A stretch of DNA of 34,073 nucleotides from positions 1 to 34,073 of the forward strand of contig JAJDCO010000047.1 in NCBI GenBank assembly GCA_029260795.1, in the 5' to 3' direction. Source of the DNA: Planctomycetota bacterium. Its GTDB lineage: Bacteria > Planctomycetota > OFTM77. Below are positions 24,036 to 32,131 of this stretch, piece after piece. The stretch's first letter is position 1, and every line of letters starts with the position of its first letter. The notes below the pieces were generated by a model. That model was given only the letters and a program-made list of their open reading frames with translations. It searched no databases and was not told the origin of the DNA. A program made the position numbers and the translations under genes.

Positions 24036-25118
24036 TTACCTAACGGGAACTCGAAAGGTGGCCTTCTTCTTCGTGGCTTTCCTACGCGGAGTCTTCGTGC
24101 CCACGGCCTTCTTCTTCGTGGCCTTCCTACGCGGAGTCTTCGTGCCCACGGCCTTCTTCTTCGTGGCCTTCCTACGCGGAGTCTTCGTGCCCACGGCTTT
24201 CTTCTTCGTGGCTTTCCTACGCGGAGTCTTCGTGCCCACGGCCTTCTTCTTCGTGGCCTTCCTACGCGGAGTCTTCGTGCCCACGGCTTTCTTCTTCGTG
24301 GCCTTCCTACGCGGAGTCTTCGTGCCCACGGCTTTCTTCTTCGTGGCCTTCTTCTTCGCGGCCTTCTTCTTCGCCGGAGTCTCGGGCGAGGCCTTTTGCA
24401 CTGGGGCGAACTCGATGCCGAAGATGTCGGCGAGCTCTCCTTCGGGGAGGACTTCGGCATGACGCGAGTTGGTGGGAGCCGCCTGGTGCTCGACGGCCGA
24501 CTCGACCATCTCGGCCGGATCGACACCTCGCAGCACGAAGAGGAGCTCGGGATGGTGATCGAGGCGCGCGCCGATGCCGTAGAGTGCCGCGGCGACGTGC
24601 TTGCACATCACGGCCCAGTCCGGGCAGCTACACTCCAAGCCGATCTCGGTGGGTTTTGGGAAGAGCCCTTTTCCGGGCTGCGTCACGATCTCCATCACGC
24701 CCTGTGACAGCCGCCCCTGAAGCAGCTCCACCAGGGACTGAATCTGGCCGCTGCAGCTCTTGTTGAGGGCTTTCCAGCGCTTCGCTTCGAGCTTGGCGAT
24801 TCGGACGGTGACGTCGTAAAAGGTCGAGCCGTTGACGAGCGCGGTCACCCGACCGGCCTCGATCTGCAGATCGAGCACTGAGCCGTTGCGCAGGTAGGTG
24901 CGTCCTCGCGGCAGCCGGTTCGAATAGTCGCTGTACGACTCGAGGTTTCGGCACCACGCCTCGCCCCAGAACGTGCGCGCGATCTTGCGTCCCTGGATCT
25001 CGATCGGCGAGAGCACACGGCCGGCCTTCTGAAGCTTGGCGACGCGCAGTTGTGCCTTCCGCCGCCGCTGTGCTGCCGACACATAAGGCCGCCAGCCACT
25101 GTAGTCGTATCGCGCCAT
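24036..25118 (-). CDS. SWIM zinc-finger protein with histone-H1-like Lys/Ala tail
   Basis: 360 residues. The N-terminal ~150 residues include the WGEAWCRNLESYSDYSNRLP stretch usual in SWIM proteins paired with helicases. The SWIM motif CSCPDWAVMCKH (C163, C165, C172, H174; CxCx6CxH) binds zinc and is a DNA or protein contact. After ~235 the protein becomes a Lys/Ala/Thr/Pro tail built on a 15-residue unit (KKKAVGTKTPRRKAT) repeated six times. It resembles eukaryotic H1 and bacterial Hc1/AlgP-like tails and is expected to bind nucleic acid without sequence preference. The SNF2 gene lies 29 bp upstream on the same strand. SWIM plus SNF2 pairs are common in bacteria, and the two products probably act together on DNA or chromatin-like structure. 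Confidence 0.87.
   Translation of the reverse strand: MARYDYSGWRPYVSAAQRRRKAQLRVAKLQKAGRVLSPIEIQGRKIARTFWGEAWCRNLESYSDYSNRLPRGRTYLRNGSVLDLQIEAGRVTALVNGSTFYDVTVRIAKLEAKRWKALNKSCSGQIQSLVELLQGRLSQGVMEIVTQPGKGLFPKPTEIGLECSCPDWAVMCKHVAAALYGIGARLDHHPELLFVLRGVDPAEMVESAVEHQAAPTNSRHAEVLPEGELADIFGIEFAPVQKASPETPAKKKAAKKKATKKKAVGTKTPRRKATKKKAVGTKTPRRKATKKKAVGTKTPRRKATKKKAVGTKTPRRKATKKKAVGTKTPRRKATKKKAVGTKTPRRKATKKKATFRVPVR
24064..24333 (-). repeat. Six 45-bp in-frame tandem repeats in the SWIM gene
   Basis: Six units of exactly 45 bp, in frame. Units share the plus-strand phrase GTCTTCGTGCCCACGGC at 24091, 24136, 24181, 24226, 24271 and 24316. Differences between units are C/T changes at wobble positions only, so the 15-residue product is identical each time. 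This suggests recent expansion by slippage or unequal exchange, with selection or homogenisation at the protein level. Confidence 0.95.
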
Positions 25119-25147
25119 CGATCTGCCCCCGCTCTAGAAGGGTCTCC

Positions 25148-27886
25148 TCAAACACTCATGGCTGCATCGAGGTCCAACGAGACCATCGAGAGCAGCTCCT
25201 TGTTACTCAACTCGGTCAATGCCGAGGCTCCCTCGAAGGACAGAACGCCCTCGGACAGATCCTGCTTCGCTCGAATCATCTCGTCGATGCGCTCCTCGAC
25301 CGTGCCGCGACAGACGAACTTGTGGACCAGCACGTTGCGTTGCTGTCCGATGCGAAACGCCCGATCTGTTGCCTGATTCTCGACCGCCGGGTTCCACCAG
25401 CGATCGAAATGTACGACGTGCGAGGCCGCTGTCAAGTTCAGTCCCGTCCCGCCCGCCTTGAGGGACAGCACCATGAACGGCACACGGTCGCTTTCCTGGA
25501 AGGACGTCACGAGCTGGTGCCGCCTCTTGACGGGTGTCCCGCCGTGGAGCCGATGACCCGCTCGACCGAAGATCCGCGCCAGGTATTTGGCCAGAGGCTC
25601 GATCATCTCGCGGAACTGCGTGAAGACCAGCACCTTGTCTTGACGCGCCGCCACCGACTCGCAGATCTCGCCGAGACGCCCGAGCTTGCCGCTGTCGGCC
25701 GGCTCGTAGCCGCCGTCCCCGAGCCAGTGGGAGGGATGGTTGCAGATCTGCTTGAAGCGCATGAGAAAGGCCAGAACCAGACCACGCCGCTCCATTCCCT
25801 CGAGGTCTTCGAGCGACTTCTTCAGCTCGATCACCGCCTGCTCGTAGAGCGCCGCCTGCCGACGACTCAAGGTGCAGTACGCGGTGACCTCGGTCTTGTC
25901 CGGTAGGTCCCGGATGACGCGCCGGTCGGTCTTGAGGCGACGGAGAAGGTAGGGCTGCAGAAGCCGCCGCAGAGGCGCGAAGCTCTCGTTCCGATCTTCT
26001 CCCATCACCTTGCAGAGCCTCTGGAAGCTCTTGGCCGATCCGAGCAGTCCCGGGTTGAGAAAGTCGAAGATCGACCAGAGCTCACCCAGGTGGTTCTCGA
26101 TCGGCGTGCCCGTCACGGCGAGGCGCCAGGTGGACTCCAGCGACTTAACGTGCTTCGTTTGTTGGGCGCCAGGGTTCTTGATCGCCTGCGCTTCATCGAG
26201 GATGACGCTGCGCCAAGAGAGCTCGTGCATCCAGTCGATTCGCGGCAGCGTGCCGTAGGTGGTGATGACGACGTCGTGACGTTTCACGAGCGCCGGAGTA
26301 AGTGCCTTCAAATCTGCTGTCGAGCGCTTCGAGGCGTGGGCAATCAAGACTTTCAGGCCGGGCGCGAACCTCTGGATCTCGAGACGCCAGTTGTCGATCA
26401 AGGAGGCCGGCACGACGAGGAGATCGGTCCCCTTCTCCTTCTTCTTGCGGGCGAGGGAAAGAACACCCAAGACCTGGATCGTCTTGCCGAGGCCCATGTC
26501 ATCGGCGAGGCAGCCGCCCAGGCGCAGCGACCGAAGTGTCCAGAGCCACTCCACACCCGCGAGCTGGTAGGGTCTCAGCTCGGCCTTCAATCCGGTGCTC
26601 GTCGCGATCGCCGTCGATCCCGAAGGGCGACGCAAGAGGTCCAGCTGCTCCTTCAGCCAATCCCCGGCGACGACCTCGGACCACTCGCGGTGTCGATCGA
26701 CCGAGGCCGCGCTGCCCGCAGCCCCTTCGGGAGCCCCCGAGAGAAGTCGCATCGCCTCGCGCAACGAGACGCCGTCAGACCAGGACATCTCCTGCGCCGA
26801 CTGCCACTTCGCCAGCACCTCGCGGAGGCGCTCCTGATCGACCTCGACCCAACGTCCCTTGACGAAGACGAGACCTTCGCTGCTGGCAAGGAGCGACTCG
26901 ATCTCCTGCTTCGAGAGCGTCTCGCCGCCGAGTGTCACCTGCACGTCGAAATCGATCAGTGCCTCCAAACCGAGTGACGACGGAGGTCGAGCCCCGACCG
27001 AGACACTCGCCTGCGGGCGCACTGTCCGGCCGCGACTCCACCAGTCGGGCACGCGCACGACCAAGCCCGCGCGCTCGCAGATCTCGATCTCCCGGAGAAA
27101 GCGGTATGCCTCCTGGGCCGACCAGGGAAGCGGGTGATAGAGGCCTCCCGTGTCGAGAAGCGATCGAATGAGCTCGCTCTCCTCCGCCGCGCGCGAGACC
27201 GGTGCCAGCAGCGCCAGAAGCTTGGCTCGATTCTTGGCTCCCGCGTACTCCTGCAGGGCACGTCCCAGAGGGACGTGTTGGGGGCTGGCCGCTCGTGTGA
27301 CCTCGGGGACGTAGGTGGCGATGAAAGCGAAGGGGCGATCGGGCTGGCGCTTGTTCTCGGCCAAGTGGAAGCACACACGCCCGACGACGTTCCAGACCGG
27401 GCTCTGCTTGGCGAGGAATCCGGCCAGGCCGTCGGATCGACCGGAGAGCTCTGAGGAGAGTGCCCTCGCGATGTCACTCCAGATGTCGGCGAGCAGCTCG
27501 GTATCGACGAGCTCGGCGCCCTGCATCGGGGGCGCTGCTTCGGCCCACGCGATCGCTTCTCGATCCTCCAAATCGGGAGACTGCCAAGCCAGCGGCTCGA
27601 CCGGGTCTACGGCAGCGCACGCTTGGCTGACGAACGCTCGCCCGATGTCTCGCCAAAACGCGAGGGCGGCCGGCAGCTCTGTCGCGACCTCGCGCGCGCC
27701 GAGGACGAGGAGCCCTTCGCCGTGCCCCTCCTCGAATGCTCGAAGGACTCGCTGCCGCACGTCCTTCGGCAGAGGCGGTCCTCCTTCGTCTGAGACCGAG
27801 AAGACTTCGATCTTTCCGTGCGGCGTGACCCGACACTGGAGCGTTTCGAATGTCTCTCGAGTTGTCACCTTTGCCATCGGATTCAT
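25148..27886 (-). CDS. SNF2-family helicase (Swi2/Snf2 ATPase)
   Basis: 912 residues from ATG 27886. A GTG at 27976 (AGGA 7 nt upstream) would add 30 residues, but family-like sequence begins after MNPMAKVTT. Residues ~1-420 are the SNF2-associated N-terminal region of bacterial members. The ATPase core starts at LRPYQLAGVEWLW, with Walker A ADDMGLGKTIQ (~462-471), ITTYGTL, DEAQ box VILDEAQAIKN (~564) and motif III TGTPIENHLGELW. The helicase C lobe has KVLVFTQF, LSLKAGGTGLNLTAA, HFDRWWNPAVENQATDRAFRIGQ and a closing VEERIDEMI. It translocates on double-stranded DNA with ATP. It is the partner of the SWIM gene 29 bp downstream. The two-gene set could act in repair, transcription recycling or defence; nothing else nearby decides between these. 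Confidence 0.93.
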   Translation of the reverse strand: MNPMAKVTTRETFETLQCRVTPHGKIEVFSVSDEGGPPLPKDVRQRVLRAFEEGHGEGLLVLGAREVATELPAALAFWRDIGRAFVSQACAAVDPVEPLAWQSPDLEDREAIAWAEAAPPMQGAELVDTELLADIWSDIARALSSELSGRSDGLAGFLAKQSPVWNVVGRVCFHLAENKRQPDRPFAFIATYVPEVTRAASPQHVPLGRALQEYAGAKNRAKLLALLAPVSRAAEESELIRSLLDTGGLYHPLPWSAQEAYRFLREIEICERAGLVVRVPDWWSRGRTVRPQASVSVGARPPSSLGLEALIDFDVQVTLGGETLSKQEIESLLASSEGLVFVKGRWVEVDQERLREVLAKWQSAQEMSWSDGVSLREAMRLLSGAPEGAAGSAASVDRHREWSEVVAGDWLKEQLDLLRRPSGSTAIATSTGLKAELRPYQLAGVEWLWTLRSLRLGGCLADDMGLGKTIQVLGVLSLARKKKEKGTDLLVVPASLIDNWRLEIQRFAPGLKVLIAHASKRSTADLKALTPALVKRHDVVITTYGTLPRIDWMHELSWRSVILDEAQAIKNPGAQQTKHVKSLESTWRLAVTGTPIENHLGELWSIFDFLNPGLLGSAKSFQRLCKVMGEDRNESFAPLRRLLQPYLLRRLKTDRRVIRDLPDKTEVTAYCTLSRRQAALYEQAVIELKKSLEDLEGMERRGLVLAFLMRFKQICNHPSHWLGDGGYEPADSGKLGRLGEICESVAARQDKVLVFTQFREMIEPLAKYLARIFGRAGHRLHGGTPVKRRHQLVTSFQESDRVPFMVLSLKAGGTGLNLTAASHVVHFDRWWNPAVENQATDRAFRIGQQRNVLVHKFVCRGTVEERIDEMIRAKQDLSEGVLSFEGASALTELSNKELLSMVSLDLDAAMSV

Positions 27887-28004
27887 GCTGGTCCGGTTGA
27901 CGGTTCCACGGGCGAACGGAACCCCTCGGATCGGTCGAAGGGCCGCGGCCGCGGTCCCCCTTCGCTGACGGGCCACGGCAGGATCCTAGCGACGTCGTGC
28001 CGGG

Positions 28005-28355
28005 ATGTCACCAGAACTCACTGCGAGGACTCGTTCGAGGACCTTGGCCCTTCGGATCGCGTGCCTCACCGTACTCGCGACCTCGGTTCCTTTGCTGGCC
28101 GGCGCGCAGCCGAGCAGGTCCAAGGCCAGGGCGCAGCCCCTGGGAATCGTCTTCAACCAGATCGCGAACCCCGACACCGCGGTTCACCCGCTCGGGAATC
28201 GTCCCGCCCTGCATCAAGGCCAGGTCGCGTTCTACGGTTATCGCGGGGCCAGCTTCGGATCCGACGTCGTCGTGGCGCTCCGGCGCGCCGATGGCAAGGG
28301 GCCTTTCACCATCCTCGCGGCCGAGGGCGAGCCGCGGCCGGACGAGCCCGGTTCC
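28005..28355 (+). pseudogene. 5' fragment of an exported NxxGxxxxAF-type repeat protein
   Basis: From ATG 28005 the frame gives a signal peptide (RIACLTVLATSVPLLAGAQP). It continues with GIVFNQIANPDTAVHPLGN, ALHQGQVAFYGYRG and GPFTILAAEGEP. This is the start pattern of large secreted tandem-repeat proteins with an NxxGxxxxAF motif. Such proteins normally run for several hundred residues. Here homologous sequence stops near residue 117, exactly where repeat cluster R2 begins, and the frame then reads repeat DNA to a stop at 28643. It is divergent from the SNF2 gene. It is probably a dead gene cut by the repeat insertion or by recombination at it. Confidence 0.6.
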
Positions 28356-28755
28356 CGGACTTCAGTCCGCTGGAGGGTCAGACGACTCGGCGGGCGTCAT
28401 CGGAACCGGCGAGATCGCGAGCGACGCGACGACCGACGTGCGATCCACTCCGTCGATTCGATCGTCGGTGGATCGTGCGAACGGGCGACCTTCCACCAGG
28501 CTGAAGCCTGGCCACCGAAATGGCCTGGCCTCCGAAATGGCCTGGCCTCCGATGCAGCCGACGCCACCGAAATGGCCGACGCCACCGAATCCGGAGGGCG
28601 GACTTCAGTCCGCTGGAAGGTCGGACGTCTCGGCGGAGGTTGATCGAGCCCGGGCTCGCGGCCGACGGGTCGAAAGAATCTAGGAGGGTGCGGGCGACCA
28701 ACCACCAGGCTAAAAGCCTGGCCTCCGAGGCAGCCTGGCCTCCGATTGGGGCACG
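28356..28755. repeat. Palindromic repeat cluster R2
   Basis: Contains the core CGGACTTCAGTCCG (28356-28369), a spacer shared with R1 (GGAACCGGCGAGATCG, GCGACGCGACGACCG), CCAGGCTGAAGCCTGG (28496-28511), three near-copies of a TGGCC-rich unit, GCGGACTTCAGTCCGC (28598-28613), and CCAGGCTAAAAGCCTGG (28705-28721) followed by two more GCCTGGCCTCCGA units. Both ends abut truncated genes (28005-28355 and 28756-28998). Confidence 0.8.
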
Positions 28756-28998
28756 CTTCCGCCCTCTGCGGCGAGGACCGACCAGCGCCGTGACGCCCCC
28801 ATCATCGAGCGAGGGCGGCTGCTCGACCACCGTCACGTCCATCGGCAGCTTCAGTGCCCCAGTGACCGAATCGAGCAACGCCCAAAGCGGCTCGTCCTCG
28901 CCGTAGGCGTCGGTGAGGATCTTGTCGAGCAGGCCGTCGATGTCCCTGGACACGAGTCTTCTTCGTGTGGGGATAGGTGTTTCCGGCGGGGAGATCAT
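28756..28998 (-). pseudogene. 5' fragment of a conserved protein (DAYGEDE motif)
   Basis: ATG 28998, or GTG 28953 in the same frame, opens a sequence with RDIDGLLDKILTDAYGEDE followed by PLWALLDSVTGALKLPMDV. From memory this is the start of a small conserved protein in which the acidic YGxDEQLWA segment is followed by a beta-rich domain. After PRRRGRKRAPI (about 28756) the frame enters repeat cluster R2, and no conserved remainder is visible. It looks truncated at its 3' end. Function unknown; plausible alternatives are a short intact gene or an addiction-type accessory gene. Confidence 0.45.
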
Positions 28999-29010
28999 CG
29001 AGTGGATGGC

Positions 29011-29059
29011 CGCTCGGCAGCGGCCGAGCGCTCATCCTCTCTGAGGTCGAAGGAATGAA
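29011..29059. repeat. REP-like hairpin sequence
   Basis: CGCTCGGC (29011-29018) and GCCGAGCG (29023-29030) form a perfect 8-bp stem with a 4-nt loop. The following CTCATCCTCTCTGAGGTCGA then AGGAATGA is an imperfect palindrome close to the dispersed bacterial repeat TCATCCTGAGCGAAGTCGAA. The link to that repeat is from memory and not checked. Confidence 0.4.
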
Positions 29060-29740
29060 AAGACCACGCAGGCACGGGGTTCTCGACCTACGGAGGCCAC
29101 CGGGGCGCAAGGGGGGGACTCGCCTCGCCCCGAGAGCCAATCCCAGAGCGTACGGCTCGTAGTCGGCGATCGGCGGCCCCCCGCAGACGACACGGCCCAG
29201 GACCCCTCGAGGGGCGGCTCGTGGCGAGTTGACACCTCTCCAAGCTGGGCGTACTCTGCCTTCACAACACGTCGGAGGACAGGCGAGAGTCCTGGAAGGC
29301 GGCTACGACGTGAAGAAGTACAGCATGGCGAGCGAGCTCTTCGTTGTCAGCCTGTAGTGGGCGGTGTCGCATCCTTTCTTGTATCCGGATCACGGCCCCT
29401 AGAAGCTCAACTGTGGCAGCACGTTCTTGCCGGCGCATTCTTGATGGGTGCCATGTCGGTCGTCCTTCGATCACCACCGGTTGGTTGTCTGACGGGGAAG
29501 TGGCTTTCAACGTGACTCTGGTTATTGGCAGAACCGATCCGCAACCCGCGCGGCTTATGAGCTAGTGAGAGTATGTTCCGTTCCTTGTTGCCCTGCAGTT
29601 TTGGGTCTGGGGAGTCTTCGAACTTGTCCGCTTCCGCCTCAGGATGAGTGCCTATCCCGACTCTCGCGATCGGTTCCATGATTGGCAACGCAGGAACAGG
29701 AACGAGTGAATGCGATAGCAGTGGGCCACGGCGAGACGAT
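29060..29740. other. Stretch without a recognisable gene
   Basis: About 680 bp with clearly lower GC than the rest of the window. Short open frames exist on both strands (for example 29262-29510 and 29407-29829 on the minus strand). None has a family I can name, and none has a convincing start plus ribosome site. It may hold decayed genes left from the rearrangements around 28-32 kb. Confidence 0.4.
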
Positions 29741-29750
29741 CTCCTACAAG

Positions 29751-29800
29751 CCAATGCAGCGGACGGCCTTCGGCCGCCGCTGATCGACACGACGCTGGAC
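29751..29800 (+). other. attC-like integron recombination site (degenerate)
   Basis: AATGCAGCGGAC leads into a stem in which CAGCGG-AC-GGCC (29757-29768) pairs with GGCC-G-CCGCTG (29772-29782) around TTC. The AC/G asymmetry resembles the extrahelical bases of attC sites. ACGCTGGAC at 29792-29800 is one mismatch from an R' core GTTRRRY. The R'' side (AAGCCAATG) is degenerate. Orientation matches the partial site at 31432. Confidence 0.45.
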
Positions 29801-29994
29801 GGACGAGGACCCGCAAAGACGATGATCACTTCAAGAGAAGCGCTCGAAAGCCTCCGAGAGAGGAATCGCCGGCTCGGTCGGATATGCGGACCCGCGCGGG
29901 CTTCTTGGACGTCAGCCCACGGGCGCGTCGCAGGCGGTAGCGGCCGTGAGTGCCATCGTCGGTGCGTCGTCGCCGCCCTGAGGAGTGCCCGATC

Positions 29995-31461
29995 TTGGAA
30001 TCCGTGAGAACGTCACCGCTCGTAATCCAGGGCGGCATGGGTGTCGGTATTTCCAGCTCGAACCTCGCGCGAGCAGTCTCTCGGGCGGGCCAGCTGGGCG
30101 TCGTCTCGGGAACCGGCTCAGACGTGCTGCTCGCACGTCGTCTCGAAGACGGCGACGCTGGTGGGCACTTGCGTCGCGCGCTTGAGGCCTTCCCGATCCC
30201 CGGCGTCGCCGAGCGCCTGCTCGCACGGTATTTCCGGCGGGGCGGCCGCCCCGCGGGAGTGCCCTACCGCGCAATTCCGATACTCCGGCAGCACATGACC
30301 ATCGAGCGGGAGCAACTGATCCTGGCCGCGACCTTCGTCGATGTGCACCTGGCTCGCGAGGGTCACGACGGTGCCGTCGGCATCAACCTGTTGACCAAGA
30401 TCCAATTGCCGACGCTCGCATCGCTCTATGGGGCGATGCTCGCCGGAGTTGGTTTCGTGCTGATGGGGGCCGGCATCCCACTTGAGATTCCTGGTGTGCT
30501 CGACCGGCTCGCCACTCACGAGGCGGCGACGCTGCGCCTCGATGTCGTTGGGGCGGGTGCTGGCGAAGTCGAGGAGTTGCGTTTCGATCCGCGCCGTCAC
30601 GGCGAGGCCATTTCACAGCCCGTCACTCGCCCGCGCTTCATCGCCATCGTTGCTTCAAACTCGCTCGCGAACCTGCTCGCCCGAAAGGCAACTGGCCGGG
30701 TCGACGGGTTCGTGATCGAGGCGCCGACCGCGGGCGGGCACAATGCACCGCCGCGAGGGGAGGGCCACCGGAACGAACGGGGCGAGCCGATCTACGGCCA
30801 GCGGGACGCAGTCGATCTCGGGGCCCTGCGCAAGCTCGGTCTGCCCTTCTGGCTCGCCGGTGGGGCTGGATCGCCAGATGCCCTCAAGGCAGCGCTCGAG
30901 GCGGGTGCCGCGGGAATCCAGGTCGGCACGCTCTTCGCCTTCTGCGACGAGTCAGGGTTGGCGCCGGAGCTGCGCCGCGCAGTGCTCGCCTCCGCACGCG
31001 CGGGTCGTCTCGACGTCTTCACCGATCCGCTCGCGTCGCCGACGGGATATCCGTTCAAAACTGTGGTGCGCACCGACGCGCCCGTCGAGACGGCAGCGCG
31101 CACGCGACTCTGCGACCTGGGTTACCTGCGGACGGCGTACCGCAAGCGTGACGGCAGCGTTGGTTTTCGTTGCCCTAGCGAGCCGGTGGAGGCGTACATC
31201 GCCAAAGGCGGCACGGCGAGCGACACGATCGGACGGCGCTGCCTGTGCAACGCACTGCTCGCCAATGCCGGCTACGGGCAGCTGCGCCCAGGCGGGACGA
31301 TCGAATCCCCGCTCATCACGGCGGGCGATCAAGCAAAGCTGCTCGGGCAGTTCCTCGCCGGCCGCGAGTCCTACTCGGCGAACGATGTGCTCGATTACCT
31401 GCTCGACGGCATCGCCACAAGCCAGAGGGCCGTCCAACAATGGCATGCAGCGGACGACTAA
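29995..31461 (+). CDS. Nitronate-monooxygenase-like FMN protein
   Basis: 488 residues from TTG 29995, chosen for AGGAG at 29981-29985. GTG at 30004 and GTG at 29950 are alternatives. It opens with [20 protein letters not shown] and [20 protein letters not shown], then [20 protein letters not shown]. It has the TIM-barrel flavin-binding sequence [35 protein letters not shown] and [15 protein letters not shown]. This is the long (~470-residue) branch of the nitronate monooxygenase/PfaD-like family. Enzymes of this kind oxidise nitronates such as propionate-3-nitronate, or act as enoyl reductases. A polyketide setting is absent here, so detoxification is the better guess. The last codons (VQQWHAADD) fall inside an attC-like site and another lies upstream, so this may be a gene cassette. 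Confidence 0.8.
   Translation: MESVRTSPLVIQGGMGVGISSSNLARAVSRAGQLGVVSGTGSDVLLARRLEDGDAGGHLRRALEAFPIPGVAERLLARYFRRGGRPAGVPYRAIPILRQHMTIEREQLILAATFVDVHLAREGHDGAVGINLLTKIQLPTLASLYGAMLAGVGFVLMGAGIPLEIPGVLDRLATHEAATLRLDVVGAGAGEVEELRFDPRRHGEAISQPVTRPRFIAIVASNSLANLLARKATGRVDGFVIEAPTAGGHNAPPRGEGHRNERGEPIYGQRDAVDLGALRKLGLPFWLAGGAGSPDALKAALEAGAAGIQVGTLFAFCDESGLAPELRRAVLASARAGRLDVFTDPLASPTGYPFKTVVRTDAPVETAARTRLCDLGYLRTAYRKRDGSVGFRCPSEPVEAYIAKGGTASDTIGRRCLCNALLANAGYGQLRPGGTIESPLITAGDQAKLLGQFLAGRESYSANDVLDYLLDGIATSQRAVQQWHAADD
31432..31456 (+). other. Partial attC-like site overlapping the gene's 3' end
   Basis: GTCCAAC (31432-31438) fits the R'' consensus RYYYAAC and is followed by AATGGCATGCAGCGGACG, shared with the site at 29751. 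The second half (GCCGCTG...GTTRRRY) is missing and the sequence continues as ACTAAGGAAC. The stop codon of the upstream gene lies just past it, as is common for gene cassettes. Confidence 0.45.
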
Positions 31462-31489
31462 GGAACACCTTGGGTTTCGGAATGGGTCG

Positions 31490-31560
31490 ACCTTCAGCCT
31501 GGCCTCCAGAGCAGCCGACGCCTCCGAATTCGGAGGGCGGACTTCAGTCCGCTGGAGGGG
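31490..31560. repeat. Palindromic repeat cluster R3
   Basis: CCTTCAGCCTGGCCTCC, then CGAATTCGGAGGGCGGACTT into GCGGACTTCAGTCCGC (31537-31552) and CTGGAGGGGCAGGCGACTCG, which matches the R1 and R2 layout in short form. It separates the cassette-like gene from a truncated ATPase gene. Confidence 0.75.
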
Positions 31561-31651
31561 CAGGCGACTCGGCGGGGTGCCGGGCGATCACCTCGTCGAC
31601 CGCCTGATCGATCTTCAGCAAGCTGCCCAAGTGATCGGCGCCCCGCAGTGC

Positions 31652-32086
31652 GTGCACGCTGTCCTGGCGGATGTCTTGCCCGATCAGAAGGCCGCCAAGA
31701 TCAAGGCGCTCCAAGCGGAGGGGCGCATCGTCGCCATGGCCGGCGATGGCATCAACGACGCGCCAGCGCTTGCCCTGGCCCAGGTCGGGATCGCCATGGG
31801 AACCGGCACCGACGTCGCGATGGAGAGCGCCAGCGTCACGCTGGTCAAGGGAGACCTCCGCGGCATTGCGCGCGCCCGTCGGCTGTCGCGCAAGACCATG
31901 GGGAACATCAAGCAGAACCTGTTCTTCGCGTTTGCCTACAACGCCGCCGGTGTGCCCATCGCGGCGGGCGTCCTGTACCCGGTCTTCGGGCTCTTGCTGA
32001 GTTCGGTCATCGCCGCGGCCGCCATGAGCTTCAGCTCGGTGTCGGTCGTGGGCAATGCGCTGCGCCTGCGGCGCGCGGAAGTGTAA
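31652..32086 (+). pseudogene. 3' remnant of a P1B-type heavy-metal ATPase
   Basis: Only the last ~145 residues of a copper/heavy-metal P-type ATPase remain. The hinge motif is [19 protein letters not shown], then [19 protein letters not shown], the [18 protein letters not shown] segment and the last two membrane helices ([20 protein letters not shown] and [20 protein letters not shown]). The DKTGT phosphorylation site, the metal-binding domain and six helices are gone; a full protein has about 700-850 residues. Sequence upstream of ~31630 is not ATPase and joins repeat cluster R3. It cannot transport metal on its own. It is the first piece of the HPF/phosphoketolase block, where such ATPases are often neighbours. 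Confidence 0.85.
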
Positions 32087-32131
32087 AGGGAGATACCTAT
32101 GACGAACCTGAACAGATACGAGGAGAATGCA

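Noticed and set aside
24064..24333. Regular 45-bp repeats as a CRISPR array
   Set aside because: Units are contiguous with no unique spacers and are in frame inside a protein gene.
24022..24462. Plus-strand frame encoding a Phe/Ala/Val repeat (FFFVAFLRGVFVPTA units), membrane-protein-like
   Set aside because: It is the reverse complement of the Lys-rich tail repeats. The hydrophobic periodicity follows from the AAG-rich codons opposite, and there is no start signal.
29407..29829. Minus-strand frame of 140 codons in the gene-poor stretch
   Set aside because: It has some non-GC-biased composition but no recognisable family, no good ribosome site and it overlaps the attC-like hairpin; kept only as an unassigned stretch.
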